From: Mesorhizobium sp. Root102
Lineage (GTDB): Bacteria > Pseudomonadota > Alphaproteobacteria > Rhizobiales > Rhizobiaceae
DNA: 64,000 bases
Direction of reading: 5' to 3'
Assembly (NCBI RefSeq): GCF_001425625.1
Contig: NZ_LMCP01000006.1
Coordinates: 1-64,000 of the forward strand
Each line of letters starts with the position of its first letter. Positions within the stretch are counted from its first letter, which is position 1. The position numbers and the translations under genes were made by a program. Shown piece by piece: positions 39,969 through 47,917 of this stretch. The notes beneath the pieces were generated by a model. The model saw only the letters and a program-made list of their open reading frames with translations, had not been told where the DNA came from and did not search any database.

Positions 39969-40763
39969 TTAGACGATTGACCGAAGGACACCGCCGTCGA
40001 CGCGCAGACCAGCGCCGCTTGTCGCCGACGCTTGCTCCGAACAGACGTAGATGACCATGTTTGCGACTTCTTCGGTCGTCGCGAACCGATTGATCAGTGT
40101 CGTCGGGCGCATCGTCTTCAAGAACACCTGCTCCGCCGCGTCCTGTGTTATGCCTTGCGAGTGCGCCAACTCATTCATCATCCTGGACAGGATTTCCGAC
40201 CTTGTTGGACCGGGGAGGACCGCATTGACCGTCACGCCCGTCCCGGCCACCGCTTCTGCGAGGCCCCTGGAGATGGCGAGTTGCGCCGTCTTGGTCATGC
40301 CGTAGTCGATCATCTCTTTGGGAACGTTCAGGGCGGACTCGCTGCTGATGAAGACGACACGTCCCCAGCTCCGCTCGACCATCTTAGGGACGTAGTGGCG
40401 TGCGGCGCGAACGCCGCTCATGACGTTGAGCTGGAAGAGGCTTAGCCAGTCGTCATCGGCGAGATCAAAGAAGGTCTTCGGGCGGGCTGTGCCTACATTG
40501 TTGACGAGGATATCCGCATCAGGCGCCTGCGCGAACAAGACTCCGGCTCCTTCGGCTGTTTCCAGGTCGGCGGCAACGCCCGTCAAATCAGACGCTGGGA
40601 AGAGCTCACGAAGCTCGCGAAGAGCCGTGGCGACGCGTTCCTCGCCGCGCCCGTTGATCACGACCGAAGCGCCCGCGCGCGCCAAGCCTTCCGCGATGGC
40701 GCGCCCGATGCCCGCCGTGGAACCCGTTACGACGGCCTTGCGGCCCTTAAGGTCAATATTCAT
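39969..40763 (-). CDS. SDR family oxidoreductase
   Basis: A 264-residue classical short-chain dehydrogenase: nucleotide motif TGSTAGIG at about 13-20, the NNVG motif, catalytic Ser in FISSES and the Y-x-x-x-K (YGMTK), ending in DGG. The substrate is unknown. AGGAG precedes the ATG at 40763. It is transcribed away from the LysR gene and has, 67 bases upstream, one of the two 42-base repeats of this island. Codon usage is less GC-strict than in the core genes. Confidence 0.9.
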   Translation of the reverse strand: MNIDLKGRKAVVTGSTAGIGRAIAEGLARAGASVVINGRGEERVATALRELRELFPASDLTGVAADLETAEGAGVLFAQAPDADILVNNVGTARPKTFFDLADDDWLSLFQLNVMSGVRAARHYVPKMVERSWGRVVFISSESALNVPKEMIDYGMTKTAQLAISRGLAEAVAGTGVTVNAVLPGPTRSEILSRMMNELAHSQGITQDAAEQVFLKTMRPTTLINRFATTEEVANMVIYVCSEQASATSGAGLRVDGGVLRSIV

Positions 40764-40829
40764 GAGTCTGCTCCTGCAATTTGGACTGCGATAGTTGGGT
40801 TTCTTACTTGATGCGTGAGACGTTGCGGC

Positions 40830-40871
40830 GGGATTGGCGATTTCTCGACAGGGGCTGTGCATCAGCGCACC
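40830..40871 (-). repeat. 42-base control-element copy upstream of the SDR gene
   Basis: Matches the reverse complement of 41934-41975 at 38 of 42 bases. In the direction of SDR transcription it reads the same way as the second copy reads towards the reductase operon. It contains GTGC-N6-GCAC (40857-40870), a dyad that could be a LysR-type binding half. Confidence 0.7.
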
Positions 40872-41011
40872 ACTCGGGTATTTCGAGTATGCTTTCATTC
40901 GCGCTGCTGGGGAGGTACAGAAGCATTGGCACCGCATGGCAAGAGTTAGCCATAACCCAGGCCGGGTTGTGATTCAGAGATTGCGCACCCTTCGGTGCAA
41001 GGTTGCATCAT

Positions 41012-41908
41012 ATGATCGAATGGGATCACGTTCGCTTCTTTCTAGCCGTCGCACGCGAAGGCTCGGTTCGGGCCGCAGCCGAGCGCCTCAAGGTAAACCA
41101 CTCGACCGTGCTTCGGCACATAGCCCTGCTGGAGGAGCGCCTCGGCGCACAAATGTTCGAGAAGCTGCCTTCAGGCTATCGTCTGACGGATGCTGGTGGG
41201 GAGGTCCTCGAATACGCGGTTCAGATGGAGGCGTCCTCGAATCAGCTGGATGCACGCGTCTCCGGTCACGACCAGGGCGTGAGCGGGCTTCTGCGCGTGA
41301 CGCTGCCGCCGCCCCTCGCGACGAACTTGCTCATGCCGGACTTCGCCGACTTTGCACGCCTGCATCCCGAGATCGAAATGGACATACTGTCCATAGACCA
41401 GCCGGTGAATCTGACCAATCGAGAGGCCGACGTTGCGATTCGAGTCGTCTACGACCGCGATACCCTGCCGTCCAACCTGCACGGCCTGAAGGGGCCGGAA
41501 CTGTACGGCGGTGTCTACATATCCCACGATCTGCTGTCCGCGTTGCGCGGGGGCGCGCCAGATCGCGTCCGATGGATCGTGAGGAATTGGGATGGTGTCT
41601 CGGACTGGGCACGTAAAGGAGACATACCCACTTCGCACGTGCCGTTCAGGACCACGGACGGTGTGACGCAGCTTCTCGCGGTTCAACAGGGACTCGGGAT
41701 GGCGGCGCTGTCCTGCTTCGTCGGAGATGCCGATCCTTTGCTCGCGAGGGCGCCGGGAACCACCCTGCGCAGGTTTGGAACGCTGTGGCTCCTCACGTAC
41801 GGCGAGACGCGCAAGACCAAGCGTGTGCGTCTGTTCATGGAGTTCATATCTCCTAGGCTCGCCGCGTATGCACCACTTCTGGGCGGGCAATCCCACATCG
41901 GCGGGTGA
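41012..41908 (+). CDS. LysR family transcriptional regulator
   Basis: A 298-residue regulator with the N-terminal winged helix (DHVRFFLAVAREGSVRAAAERL, then NHSTVLRHIALLEERLG) and a LysR substrate-binding domain from about residue 90. Start ATG 41012 (MIEWDH) is standard; an upstream TTG adds three residues. It is divergent from the SDR gene and followed by the reductase/SRPBCC pair. A 42-base repeat on each side of the gene lies upstream of both putative target units, so this protein is the likely regulator of the whole island. Confidence 0.88.
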   Translation: MIEWDHVRFFLAVAREGSVRAAAERLKVNHSTVLRHIALLEERLGAQMFEKLPSGYRLTDAGGEVLEYAVQMEASSNQLDARVSGHDQGVSGLLRVTLPPPLATNLLMPDFADFARLHPEIEMDILSIDQPVNLTNREADVAIRVVYDRDTLPSNLHGLKGPELYGGVYISHDLLSALRGGAPDRVRWIVRNWDGVSDWARKGDIPTSHVPFRTTDGVTQLLAVQQGLGMAALSCFVGDADPLLARAPGTTLRRFGTLWLLTYGETRKTKRVRLFMEFISPRLAAYAPLLGGQSHIGG

Positions 41909-41933
41909 CGGATAGGCGGAGCCACCCGCGAAC

Positions 41934-41975
41934 GGTGCGCCAATGCACAGCCCCTGTCGACAAATTGCCAATCCC
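41934..41975 (+). repeat. 42-base control-element copy upstream of the reductase operon
   Basis: Second copy of the element at 40830-40871, inverted relative to it on the chromosome and so in the same orientation relative to the downstream gene, which starts 123 bases further. Contains the dyad GTGC-N6-GCAC at 41935-41948. Confidence 0.7.
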
Positions 41976-42097
41976 GATTGGGGGCCCCCGACCCCAGTTA
42001 AGCTCCAGAGGCCACCGGCAGGTCGCCGCACCGATAAGGCCGCGTTGCATTGTTGGGCGTGCCGCCGACCTCAGCAGAAACGAACTGGAGATTTGAA

Positions 42098-42700
42098 ATG
42101 ACATACGCAATCATAGGTGCCGGGGCCGTCGGCCCAGCGCTCGCGAAAATGTTCGCCCGCAAGGGTATAGAGGTGGCCATAGCAAGCACCCGCGCGCCCG
42201 ATGCGCTCGCGCCGCTCGTAAAGGCCATTGGCCCTACGGTCACTGCTGTCTCCCTGGATGAAGCCGTCACGGCCGATATCATCCTCCTAGCCGTTCCCTT
42301 TTGGGCACACCGTGACGTAGCGAATGCGGCTGCAGATTGGCAGGGTAAGATCATTATCGATGTCACAAACGCATACGGCGTCTCCCCAAGCGATTTGGGC
42401 AACCTCCCGTCTTCGGCTGTGATCGCCAAGGCGTTTGGCGCTGCAATGCTGGTCAAGGCGTTCAACCACCTGCCTGCAGGCGTCCTCGCGCAGGCCCCCA
42501 CCGTCGATGGCGGGCGGCGAGTGATTTTCCTGTCCAGCGACAAGGACAGCGCCATTCCGGTGGTGTCCGCCCTGGTCGAGCAACTCGGTTACGCACCGGT
42601 CAACCTGGGAGCACTCACAGAGGGTGGGCTGCTCGTCCAGGCGCGCGGAAACTCCTGGGGATCACTCATTTTTAAAGATCTCTTCAAGAAGGAGAATTGA
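42098..42700 (+). CDS. NAD(P)-binding protein of the F420-dependent NADP reductase type
   Basis: A 200-residue Rossmann-fold protein: GAGAVGPALAKMFARKG at residues about 7-23, then AIASTR at the end of strand 2 and a segment ADIILLAVPFWAH typical of the NADPH-dependent F420 reductase / YedY-like 'predicted dinucleotide-binding' group. These short proteins usually lack F420 in such bacteria; the true substrate is unknown. CTGGAG precedes the ATG. Only three bases separate its stop from the SRPBCC gene. Confidence 0.82.
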   Translation: MTYAIIGAGAVGPALAKMFARKGIEVAIASTRAPDALAPLVKAIGPTVTAVSLDEAVTADIILLAVPFWAHRDVANAAADWQGKIIIDVTNAYGVSPSDLGNLPSSAVIAKAFGAAMLVKAFNHLPAGVLAQAPTVDGGRRVIFLSSDKDSAIPVVSALVEQLGYAPVNLGALTEGGLLVQARGNSWGSLIFKDLFKKEN

Positions 42701-42703
42701 GCG

Positions 42704-43207
42704 ATGTATGATCGTGTGAAATGGCCTGACCATTTCGACCCGAAGATTTCGGCGATCTACGCGCTCAATGACGTTGACGTGAAAGCGCCGCCTGAAGTTG
42801 TGTGGGAACTGCTGATCGATGCCGAGAACTGGTCGAGCTACTTTGCTCCTGAGGACCAAGTCAAGATCCTGACCGGCGAGCCCAAACTGGCGCTCGGAAC
42901 CCGATACAGCCGGGTGACGGTTGGATTTCCGATGAGCCTGGTGGTGACGGAGTGCGAGCCCGGCCACAGGCTTGCGTGGAAGACGGTGGTCGACGGCGAC
43001 GAGACCGGTTCAACCGCGTATCACGGCTGGGTTATCACTCCCACCGAGGCGGGTTGCCATGTACTGACGGAAGAGACGCAGCAGGGCCCCTGGTTCCTCG
43101 ACGTGCTTGGACACAAGCACCCCGGTGGGCTCTACCGCTATCACCAGCAGTGGGTCGACGACCTTGCTCGTGCTGCCGAGGCAGTAGCGGCGCGGACGGC
43201 CCGCTAA
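42704..43207 (+). CDS. SRPBCC family (START-like) protein
   Basis: A 167-residue helix-grip protein: V-x-A-P-P-E-V-V-W-E-L-L-I-D near residue 28, W-S-S-Y-F, and LGTRYSRVTVGFPMSLVVTECEPGHRLAW strands, typical of the polyketide cyclase/AHSA1-like group that binds hydrophobic ligands. AAGGAG lies in front of the ATG. With the reductase and the SDR it suggests catabolism or modification of a small hydrophobic compound, but nothing identifies which. Confidence 0.82.
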   Translation: MYDRVKWPDHFDPKISAIYALNDVDVKAPPEVVWELLIDAENWSSYFAPEDQVKILTGEPKLALGTRYSRVTVGFPMSLVVTECEPGHRLAWKTVVDGDETGSTAYHGWVITPTEAGCHVLTEETQQGPWFLDVLGHKHPGGLYRYHQQWVDDLARAAEAVAARTAR

Positions 43208-43208
43208 T

Positions 43209-43443
43209 CCCGATCTGTCTTCGCCGCTCTCGGCATCACGACGCTGCCGTGTTTCGTCGAGATGCCGATCCTCAATTGGAGAGGGTGCCAGGTACCGACC
43301 TACACCTGTATGGACCGGTCTGGCTTTTCACTCAGGGGGAGACACGCAAGACGAAGCGCGTGCGGCTCTTCACAGAGTTCGTATCCCACAGGCTCGCCGC
43401 CTACGCTCCGCTTCTCGCGGGGCTGTCGATATCGCGCGACTGA
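43209..43443 (+). pseudogene. C-terminal remnant of a second LysR-type gene, frameshifted
   Basis: The translation LGITTLPCFV, then after a one-base frame change DADPQLERVPGTDLHLYGPV and GETRKTKRVRLFTEF, aligns with the last 70 residues of the LysR protein at 41012-41908 (LGMAALSCFVGDADPLLARAPG ... GETRKTKRVRLFMEF). Only the C-terminus remains and the frame is broken near 43260. It is a paralogue or duplication remnant, not an extension of the SRPBCC gene. Confidence 0.75.
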
Positions 43444-43528
43444 CGCCGGGCAGGCCAACATCGAACGCGGACGATGCGCCACCGGTCCGCCGCGCTAGCC
43501 CGCTGAGTTTTGACCTGATTTTGAAGGG

Positions 43529-43613
43529 TGGTGCGGGTGGTCGGAATCGAACCGACACTCCTTGCGGAACCGGATTTTGAGTCCGGCGCGTCTACCAGTT
43601 CCACCACACCCGC
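43529..43613 (-). tRNA. tRNA-Leu (anticodon CAA)
   Basis: A complete 85-base cloverleaf on the minus strand: acceptor GCGGGTG/CACCCGC, D-arm with TGGTAGAC, anticodon stem CCGGA/TCCGG around loop CTCAAAA (anticodon CAA), long variable arm typical of leucine tRNAs, T-loop GGTTCGATTCC and an encoded CCA. Its sequence differs at acceptor and anticodon stems from the split tRNA-Leu(CAA) at 43771-43808 / 39839-39887. Confidence 0.97.
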
Positions 43614-43770
43614 ACATTTGCCGCCGATTCTAGCCGACGCTCTCGGCACCTATACTGCACCTAGAGCGAAAACCGAATATCGTCAGCCACTTTTCCTTCC
43701 TTCTCAAACCCCTGAAAACACGCCGTTCTCAACTCGTCGTGCTTCCTGTGAATTGGTAGACAAACCACTC

Positions 43771-43808
43771 TTTGAGTCGAGCGCGTCTACCAATTCCGCC
43801 ATAGGGGC
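43771..43808 (-). pseudogene. 5' half of a tRNA-Leu(CAA) gene
   Basis: Minus strand: acceptor GCCCCTA, D-arm (TGGCGGAATTGGTAGACGC) and anticodon stem/loop up to CTCGACTCAAA, after which homology stops. It matches the 3' half 3.9 kb away. Just beyond it, GTCTACCAATTC of the D-arm (43785-43796) is repeated inverted as GAATTGGTAGAC at 43750-43761, another sign of rearrangement. The rest of 43614-44071 shows no gene. Confidence 0.75.
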
Positions 43809-44071
43809 TCAGGCCGGGCAGCCTGGATGGCGCGGGACTATACGGTTGGAGGCCTGTTCGTCAACTGGCCAATTGTTGCCGGCCCCAGATGCGACCAAAC
43901 TGCGCCTTTCGATTTCGTGACGGGGCTGCCATTGTGCAGCGCGGAAAATCTTTCTAGACAGGCGGCGCATCAAGTGCCGCGCGTCTGACAGGATGGATGG
44001 CGCGCGCTTTGAGTCTTTGTTTTGTCCCGAAAACTCTGCGCACGTTTGGGCGACATGCATTAGGAGTGCCG

Positions 44072-44659
44072 ATGCTTCGCGGACTTTACGACTGGACCTT
44101 GTCGCTGGCGGCCCGCAAATCCGCCGAATGGTGGCTGGCCTTCATCGCTTTTGTCGAAAGCTCGGTGTTCCTGGTGCCGGCCGACGTGCTCTATTTGCCG
44201 ATGGCGCTGTCGCGGCCTGATCGCGCCTACCGCTATGCGCTGATCGCCACCGTCGCCTCGGTGCTGGGCGGCATCGCCGGCTGGTTCATCGGCCACTACG
44301 CCTATGACGCGGTGGCGAGGCCGATCCTTGAATTCTACGGCAAATATGACGAATTCGAGAAGCTGCGTGCGGGGGCGGGCGTCGGCTTCATCATCCTGAT
44401 GCTGATCACTTCCGGGGCCGCCCATCTGCCGCCGATCAAGGTGGTGACGATCCTGTCCGGCGTCATCGGCGTCAATCTGGCGCTGTTCATCGTGCTGGCG
44501 ATCGTGGCGCGCGGCGCCCGCTTCCTGCTGCTGGCCTGGCTGCTGCGCCGTTATGGCGAGCCGATCCGCGAATTCATCGAAAAGCGCCTTGGCCTGATCG
44601 CCGGCGGCGGCGCCGCCGCCCTGATTTTGCTCTATATCGTCGTCAAATACGCGTTCTAG
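44072..44659 (+). CDS. YqaA/DedA-related (SNARE-associated) membrane protein
   Basis: A 195-residue inner-membrane protein of the YqaA family: FVESSVFLVPADVLYLPMAL in the first re-entrant segment, the glycine-rich GGIAGWFIGHYAYD, and later membrane helices. DedA relatives flip undecaprenyl phosphate or support membrane potential; the role of YqaA is not established. TAGGAG precedes the ATG at 44072. It lies just upstream of dsbB with an intergenic repeat between. Confidence 0.85.
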   Translation: MLRGLYDWTLSLAARKSAEWWLAFIAFVESSVFLVPADVLYLPMALSRPDRAYRYALIATVASVLGGIAGWFIGHYAYDAVARPILEFYGKYDEFEKLRAGAGVGFIILMLITSGAAHLPPIKVVTILSGVIGVNLALFIVLAIVARGARFLLLAWLLRRYGEPIREFIEKRLGLIAGGGAAALILLYIVVKYAF

Positions 44660-44660
44660 T

Positions 44661-44707
44661 CCATGCCGCGCAAAAATGCCCAGCGGTTTTGGGACAACGA
44701 CATGGAT
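44661..44707. repeat. Palindromic intergenic repeat copy 2
   Basis: Shares CGGTTTTGGGA-S-AACGACATG with the element at 23153-23202 and, like it, begins with ATGC and ends with a CATGGAT/CATGCAT-like sequence; less symmetrical than copy 1. Confidence 0.5.
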
Positions 44708-44749
44708 AAATGGAATAAGCGGGCGGCGAACTCAACGGACGAAAAACCC

Positions 44750-45268
44750 ATGACAGCGACCATGAATGCCGACACCGGACGCCAGCGGACGCGCACGGCC
44801 CTGTTCCTAGCCGTCGCCATGGCCGCCACCGTTGGCTCGGCGCTCGGCTTCCAATATCTCGGTGGCTACATCCCTTGCCACCTCTGCCTGGAACAGCGCA
44901 CGCCCTACTACATCGGCGTGCCGCTGATGATGCTGGCGGTGATTGCATCGATGCTGCACGCACCTAGCTGGTTGACGCGCGGCCTGCTGGCCGTCGGCGG
45001 CCTGCTGATGCTCTACGGCCTCTATCTCGGCGTCTACCACTCAGGCGTCGAATGGGCCTGGTGGGCCGGCCCGACCGATTGCACCGCGGGCGCCGGACCG
45101 GTCGACACCGGGGGCAAGGGCGTGCTCGACGCGCTCGACAAATTCGTGCCGCCGTCCTGCGACAAGGCCGCTTTGCGTATCCTCGGCCTGTCGCTGGCCG
45201 GCTGGAACGCCATCGCCAGCCTGGTCCTGGCCGCTATCGCCTTCCGCGGCGCCCTCACCCGCGACTGA
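44750..45268 (+). CDS. dsbB: Disulfide bond formation protein B
   Basis: A 172-residue inner-membrane quinone reductase that reoxidises DsbA. Four membrane helices and the two cysteine pairs are present: Cys43-Cys46 (IPCHLCLEQR) and Cys111/Cys137 (PTDCTAG and PPSCDKA). The start at 44750 (MTATMNADTG) is preferred because upstream sequence is part of the intergenic repeat. No dsbA is in the window. Confidence 0.9.
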   Translation: MTATMNADTGRQRTRTALFLAVAMAATVGSALGFQYLGGYIPCHLCLEQRTPYYIGVPLMMLAVIASMLHAPSWLTRGLLAVGGLLMLYGLYLGVYHSGVEWAWWAGPTDCTAGAGPVDTGGKGVLDALDKFVPPSCDKAALRILGLSLAGWNAIASLVLAAIAFRGALTRD

Positions 45269-45367
45269 GCCAACGCGAGATCATTTGAGCCATCGCGAGA
45301 TCGTTCAAGAATTCGGCAGGCTGAGTCGTTTGGACTGATTGTCGAGAACCGGAGCGGAGCGGACATC

Positions 45368-45415
45368 CCGCATGTCCACGAAACGTGGTTCCGGTTTTCC
45401 GATAAGGACATGCGG
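45368..45415. repeat. Inverted repeat downstream of dsbB
   Basis: CCGCATGTCC and GGACATGCGG form a perfect ten-base inverted repeat with a 28-base spacer that includes CACGAAACGTGG, a smaller dyad. It sits in the 224-base gap between dsbB and the HNH gene and looks like another rhizobial palindromic repeat; it could end transcription from both convergent genes. Confidence 0.5.
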
Positions 45416-45492
45416 CAAAGCAAAGTATCCGCGAGCATCGGAAGCGCAGACGATCGTTCCAGACGGCCAGCCTCCCGAATTCTCGGACGATC

Positions 45493-46050
45493 TCAGGGTT
45501 CGAGTTCGACATCCCAGTAGAGATAATCCATCCAGCTTTCATGCAGATGGTTGGGCGGGAACAGGCGGCCATTGTTGTGCAGATCGTGCACCGTCGGCTG
45601 GAAAGGCTTCTGCAGTGGCCACATCTTGGCATGCGCCGGCATCATGCCGCCCTTCCTCAAATTGCAGGGCGAGCAGGCGGCAACGACATTCTCCCATGTC
45701 GTCGCACCGCCGCGGTGGCGGGGGATGACGTGATCGAAGGTCAGATCCTCAGGCGTGCCGCAATACTGGCACTGGAAACGGTCGCGCAGGAAGACGTTGA
45801 AGCGGGTGAACGCCGGATGCCTGGACGGCTTCACATAGGCCTTCAGGCTGACCACGCTCGGCAGCTTCATCGAGAAGGTCGGCGAGGAGACGGCGTGCTC
45901 GTATTCGGCGACGATGTTCACCCGGTCGAGGAACACCGCCTTGATGGCGTCCTGCCACGACCAGAGCGACAAGGGGTAATAGCTGAGCGGACGGTAATCC
46001 GCATTCAGCACCAGTGCTGGAAGCCCATCCGGAGATACGGCGACCGTCAC
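45493..46050 (-). CDS. HNH endonuclease family protein
   Basis: A 185-residue protein with an HNH nuclease domain: zinc cysteines 94/97 and 126/129, the DH dipeptide at 106-107 (LTFDHVIPRHRGG), Asn121 and Asn130. The N-terminal part (LVLNADYRPLSYYPLSLWSWQDAIKAVFL, in pieces) is typical of the widely conserved stand-alone HNH proteins found in alphaproteobacteria, whose cellular role is unknown. The start is GTG 46050 with an unusually strong AAGGAGGT site seven bases ahead. Confidence 0.92.
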   Translation of the reverse strand: MTVAVSPDGLPALVLNADYRPLSYYPLSLWSWQDAIKAVFLDRVNIVAEYEHAVSSPTFSMKLPSVVSLKAYVKPSRHPAFTRFNVFLRDRFQCQYCGTPEDLTFDHVIPRHRGGATTWENVVAACSPCNLRKGGMMPAHAKMWPLQKPFQPTVHDLHNNGRLFPPNHLHESWMDYLYWDVELEP

Positions 46051-46178
46051 GTGTTTACCTCCTTGGTTCTAGACCCGAACGGCGCGGATACTGTAAGCCC
46101 GACATGACAGGGATGTGAAGCGGATTGTCGCGTCGCCGAAGCGCCAAAAATACATGATTTTCATGCTTTTTTGCGGAT

Positions 46179-46820
46179 TCAGGTCGGTGGCGCGGCATCC
46201 CGCCCTCTGGTTTCGCGATAATAGGACCAGAAAAGCCGTGATGCGACACCTCGCCACGGGCTCCATGATTCGGCCAAGGCGATCAGGGTTTTCTCCGGCG
46301 GACGCGGCTCGATGCCGAGCGCGTGGCCGACGGCCGTCTGTAGCGCGACGTCGCGCGCGGGGAAGATGTCGGGGTGTCCGGCGGCAAACAACAGGTATAC
46401 TTCCGCCGTCCATGGACCGATGCCGGACACCGCCGTCATCGTCGTGATCGCCTCCTGGGCATCGAGCGAACAGACGTGATGCAGGTCGAGGCCGTCGACC
46501 ACGGCCTGGGCAACAGCGATCAGGCCGCGCTGCTTCGGCCGCGACAGGCCGGCCTCGCGAAACATGTCTTCGCCGGCGGCAAGGATCGCCTGCGGCGTCA
46601 GCGGATCGACGAGCTTGGTCAGCCGGCCGAAGATGGCATCGGCGCTGGCGCGGGACACTTGCTGTGAGACGACGATCGACGCCAGGCTCCGAAACCCCGG
46701 CTCGGACAGCCGCAGCGGCACCTCGCCGGCCATGCCGCGCACCTTTTCCAGGCGCGGGTCGATCACGCAAAGCGCATCGAGCCCTCGGGCAATGTCGTCT
46801 GATGTCACGATACGCTGCAT
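46179..46820 (-). CDS. DNA-3-methyladenine glycosylase II (AlkA-like)
   Basis: A 213-residue base-excision glycosylase of the HhH-GPD superfamily. The helix-hairpin-helix AVSGIGPWTAEVYL is at 130-143 and the catalytic Asp is residue 157 (PARD). It lacks the N-terminal AlkA domain and the iron-sulfur loop, matching short AlkA forms. It removes alkylated purines. Start at 46820 (MQRIVTS). It diverges from gluQ. Confidence 0.9.
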   Translation of the reverse strand: MQRIVTSDDIARGLDALCVIDPRLEKVRGMAGEVPLRLSEPGFRSLASIVVSQQVSRASADAIFGRLTKLVDPLTPQAILAAGEDMFREAGLSRPKQRGLIAVAQAVVDGLDLHHVCSLDAQEAITTMTAVSGIGPWTAEVYLLFAAGHPDIFPARDVALQTAVGHALGIEPRPPEKTLIALAESWSPWRGVASRLFWSYYRETRGRDAAPPT

Positions 46821-46875
46821 GCTTTCTTGTTCCCTGACCGTCGACAGGGTAGCAATTGGCGAAGCGCCGCAAAAC

Positions 46876-47814
46876 ATGATTGCCGCCGAAGAGATGACAC
46901 TCCTGACATTCCGCTTCGCTCCCAGCCCCAACGGCGACCTGCATCTCGGCCACGCCTATTCGGCGCTGCTCAACCAGAAGCTGGCGGCACAGGCAGACGG
47001 CCGCCTGCTGCTGCGCATCGAGGATATCGACACGGCGCGCTGCACGCCGCAATTCGAGGCAGGCATGCTTGCCGACCTCAAATGGCTGGGGCTTGGCTGG
47101 GAAGAGCCGGTGCGCCGCCAGTCCGAGCATTTCGCCGAATACCAGGCGGTGCTCAGGCGGCTGATCGCGGAAGAACTCGTCTATCCCGCCTTCATGAGCC
47201 GTGGGGAAATCCGCGCTTTCATCACCGACAGTGAAGGGCAAGGGCGCGACTGGCCGCGCGATCCCGACGGCGTGCCGCTCTACCCCGCAGCCGACAAGGC
47301 GCTGCCGGTCAAGGAACGCAAGCGACGGATCGCCGAGAATGCGCCCTTCGCCTGGCGGCTGGATGTCGATGCCGCCATGGCGCGTGTCGGCAAGGACCTG
47401 TCATGGAGCGAATTCGTCGATGAGAGCCTTTTCGCGACCCGATCGGTCGAAGCCCGCCCGCGGGACTGGGGCGACGTGATCGTGGCGCGCCGCGACATCC
47501 CGACCAGCTACCACCTCGCGGTCGTCATGGACGATGCCCTGCAAGGCGTCAGCCATGTCGTGCGCGGGCAGGATCTGTTTTCCGCGACCGGCGTGCAGCG
47601 CCTGCTCCAGGAACTCCTCGGACTGCCGCAGCCTGCCTATTTCCATCATCGCCTCGTCCTCGGGCCGGATGGACGAAAGCTGTCCAAGAGCCTCGGCGAC
47701 ACTGGCCTTGCCGCCTTGCGCCATGCCGGCGCATCACCCGATGACGTCAGGCGGATGGTAGGGCTTGAGCGCGGCGCGGCCGAGGTAACGCATGTCGAAC
47801 TTGACGCCCGTTGA
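46876..47814 (+). CDS. gluQ: Glutamyl-Q tRNA(Asp) synthetase
   Basis: Attaches glutamate to the queuosine at position 34 of tRNA-Asp. The 312 residues are a GlnRS/GluRS catalytic core without an anticodon-binding domain: HIGH-type motif with HLGH at 23-26 (APSPNGDLHLGH), and the KMSKS-equivalent KLSKS at 268-272. The zinc-ligand cysteines of the E. coli enzyme are absent; the corresponding stretch reads VYPAFMSRGE. ATG 46894 is an alternative start. Confidence 0.93.
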   Translation: MIAAEEMTLLTFRFAPSPNGDLHLGHAYSALLNQKLAAQADGRLLLRIEDIDTARCTPQFEAGMLADLKWLGLGWEEPVRRQSEHFAEYQAVLRRLIAEELVYPAFMSRGEIRAFITDSEGQGRDWPRDPDGVPLYPAADKALPVKERKRRIAENAPFAWRLDVDAAMARVGKDLSWSEFVDESLFATRSVEARPRDWGDVIVARRDIPTSYHLAVVMDDALQGVSHVVRGQDLFSATGVQRLLQELLGLPQPAYFHHRLVLGPDGRKLSKSLGDTGLAALRHAGASPDDVRRMVGLERGAAEVTHVELDAR

Positions 47815-47917
47815 ATTCCGGTGATGCATGGATCAATGGTTTCGTTTTGCGCGCCGGGTTGAAGCGCAGTAGAGCAGCGCCACGGTCAACTCCCTCCAGC
47901 GCGGCGGTCTGCGGAAC

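Noticed and set aside
42952..43443. A long frame joining the SRPBCC 3' end to LysR-like sequence
   Set aside because: The first part is a shadow of the SRPBCC gene in another frame; only the last part is meaningful, as a LysR remnant.
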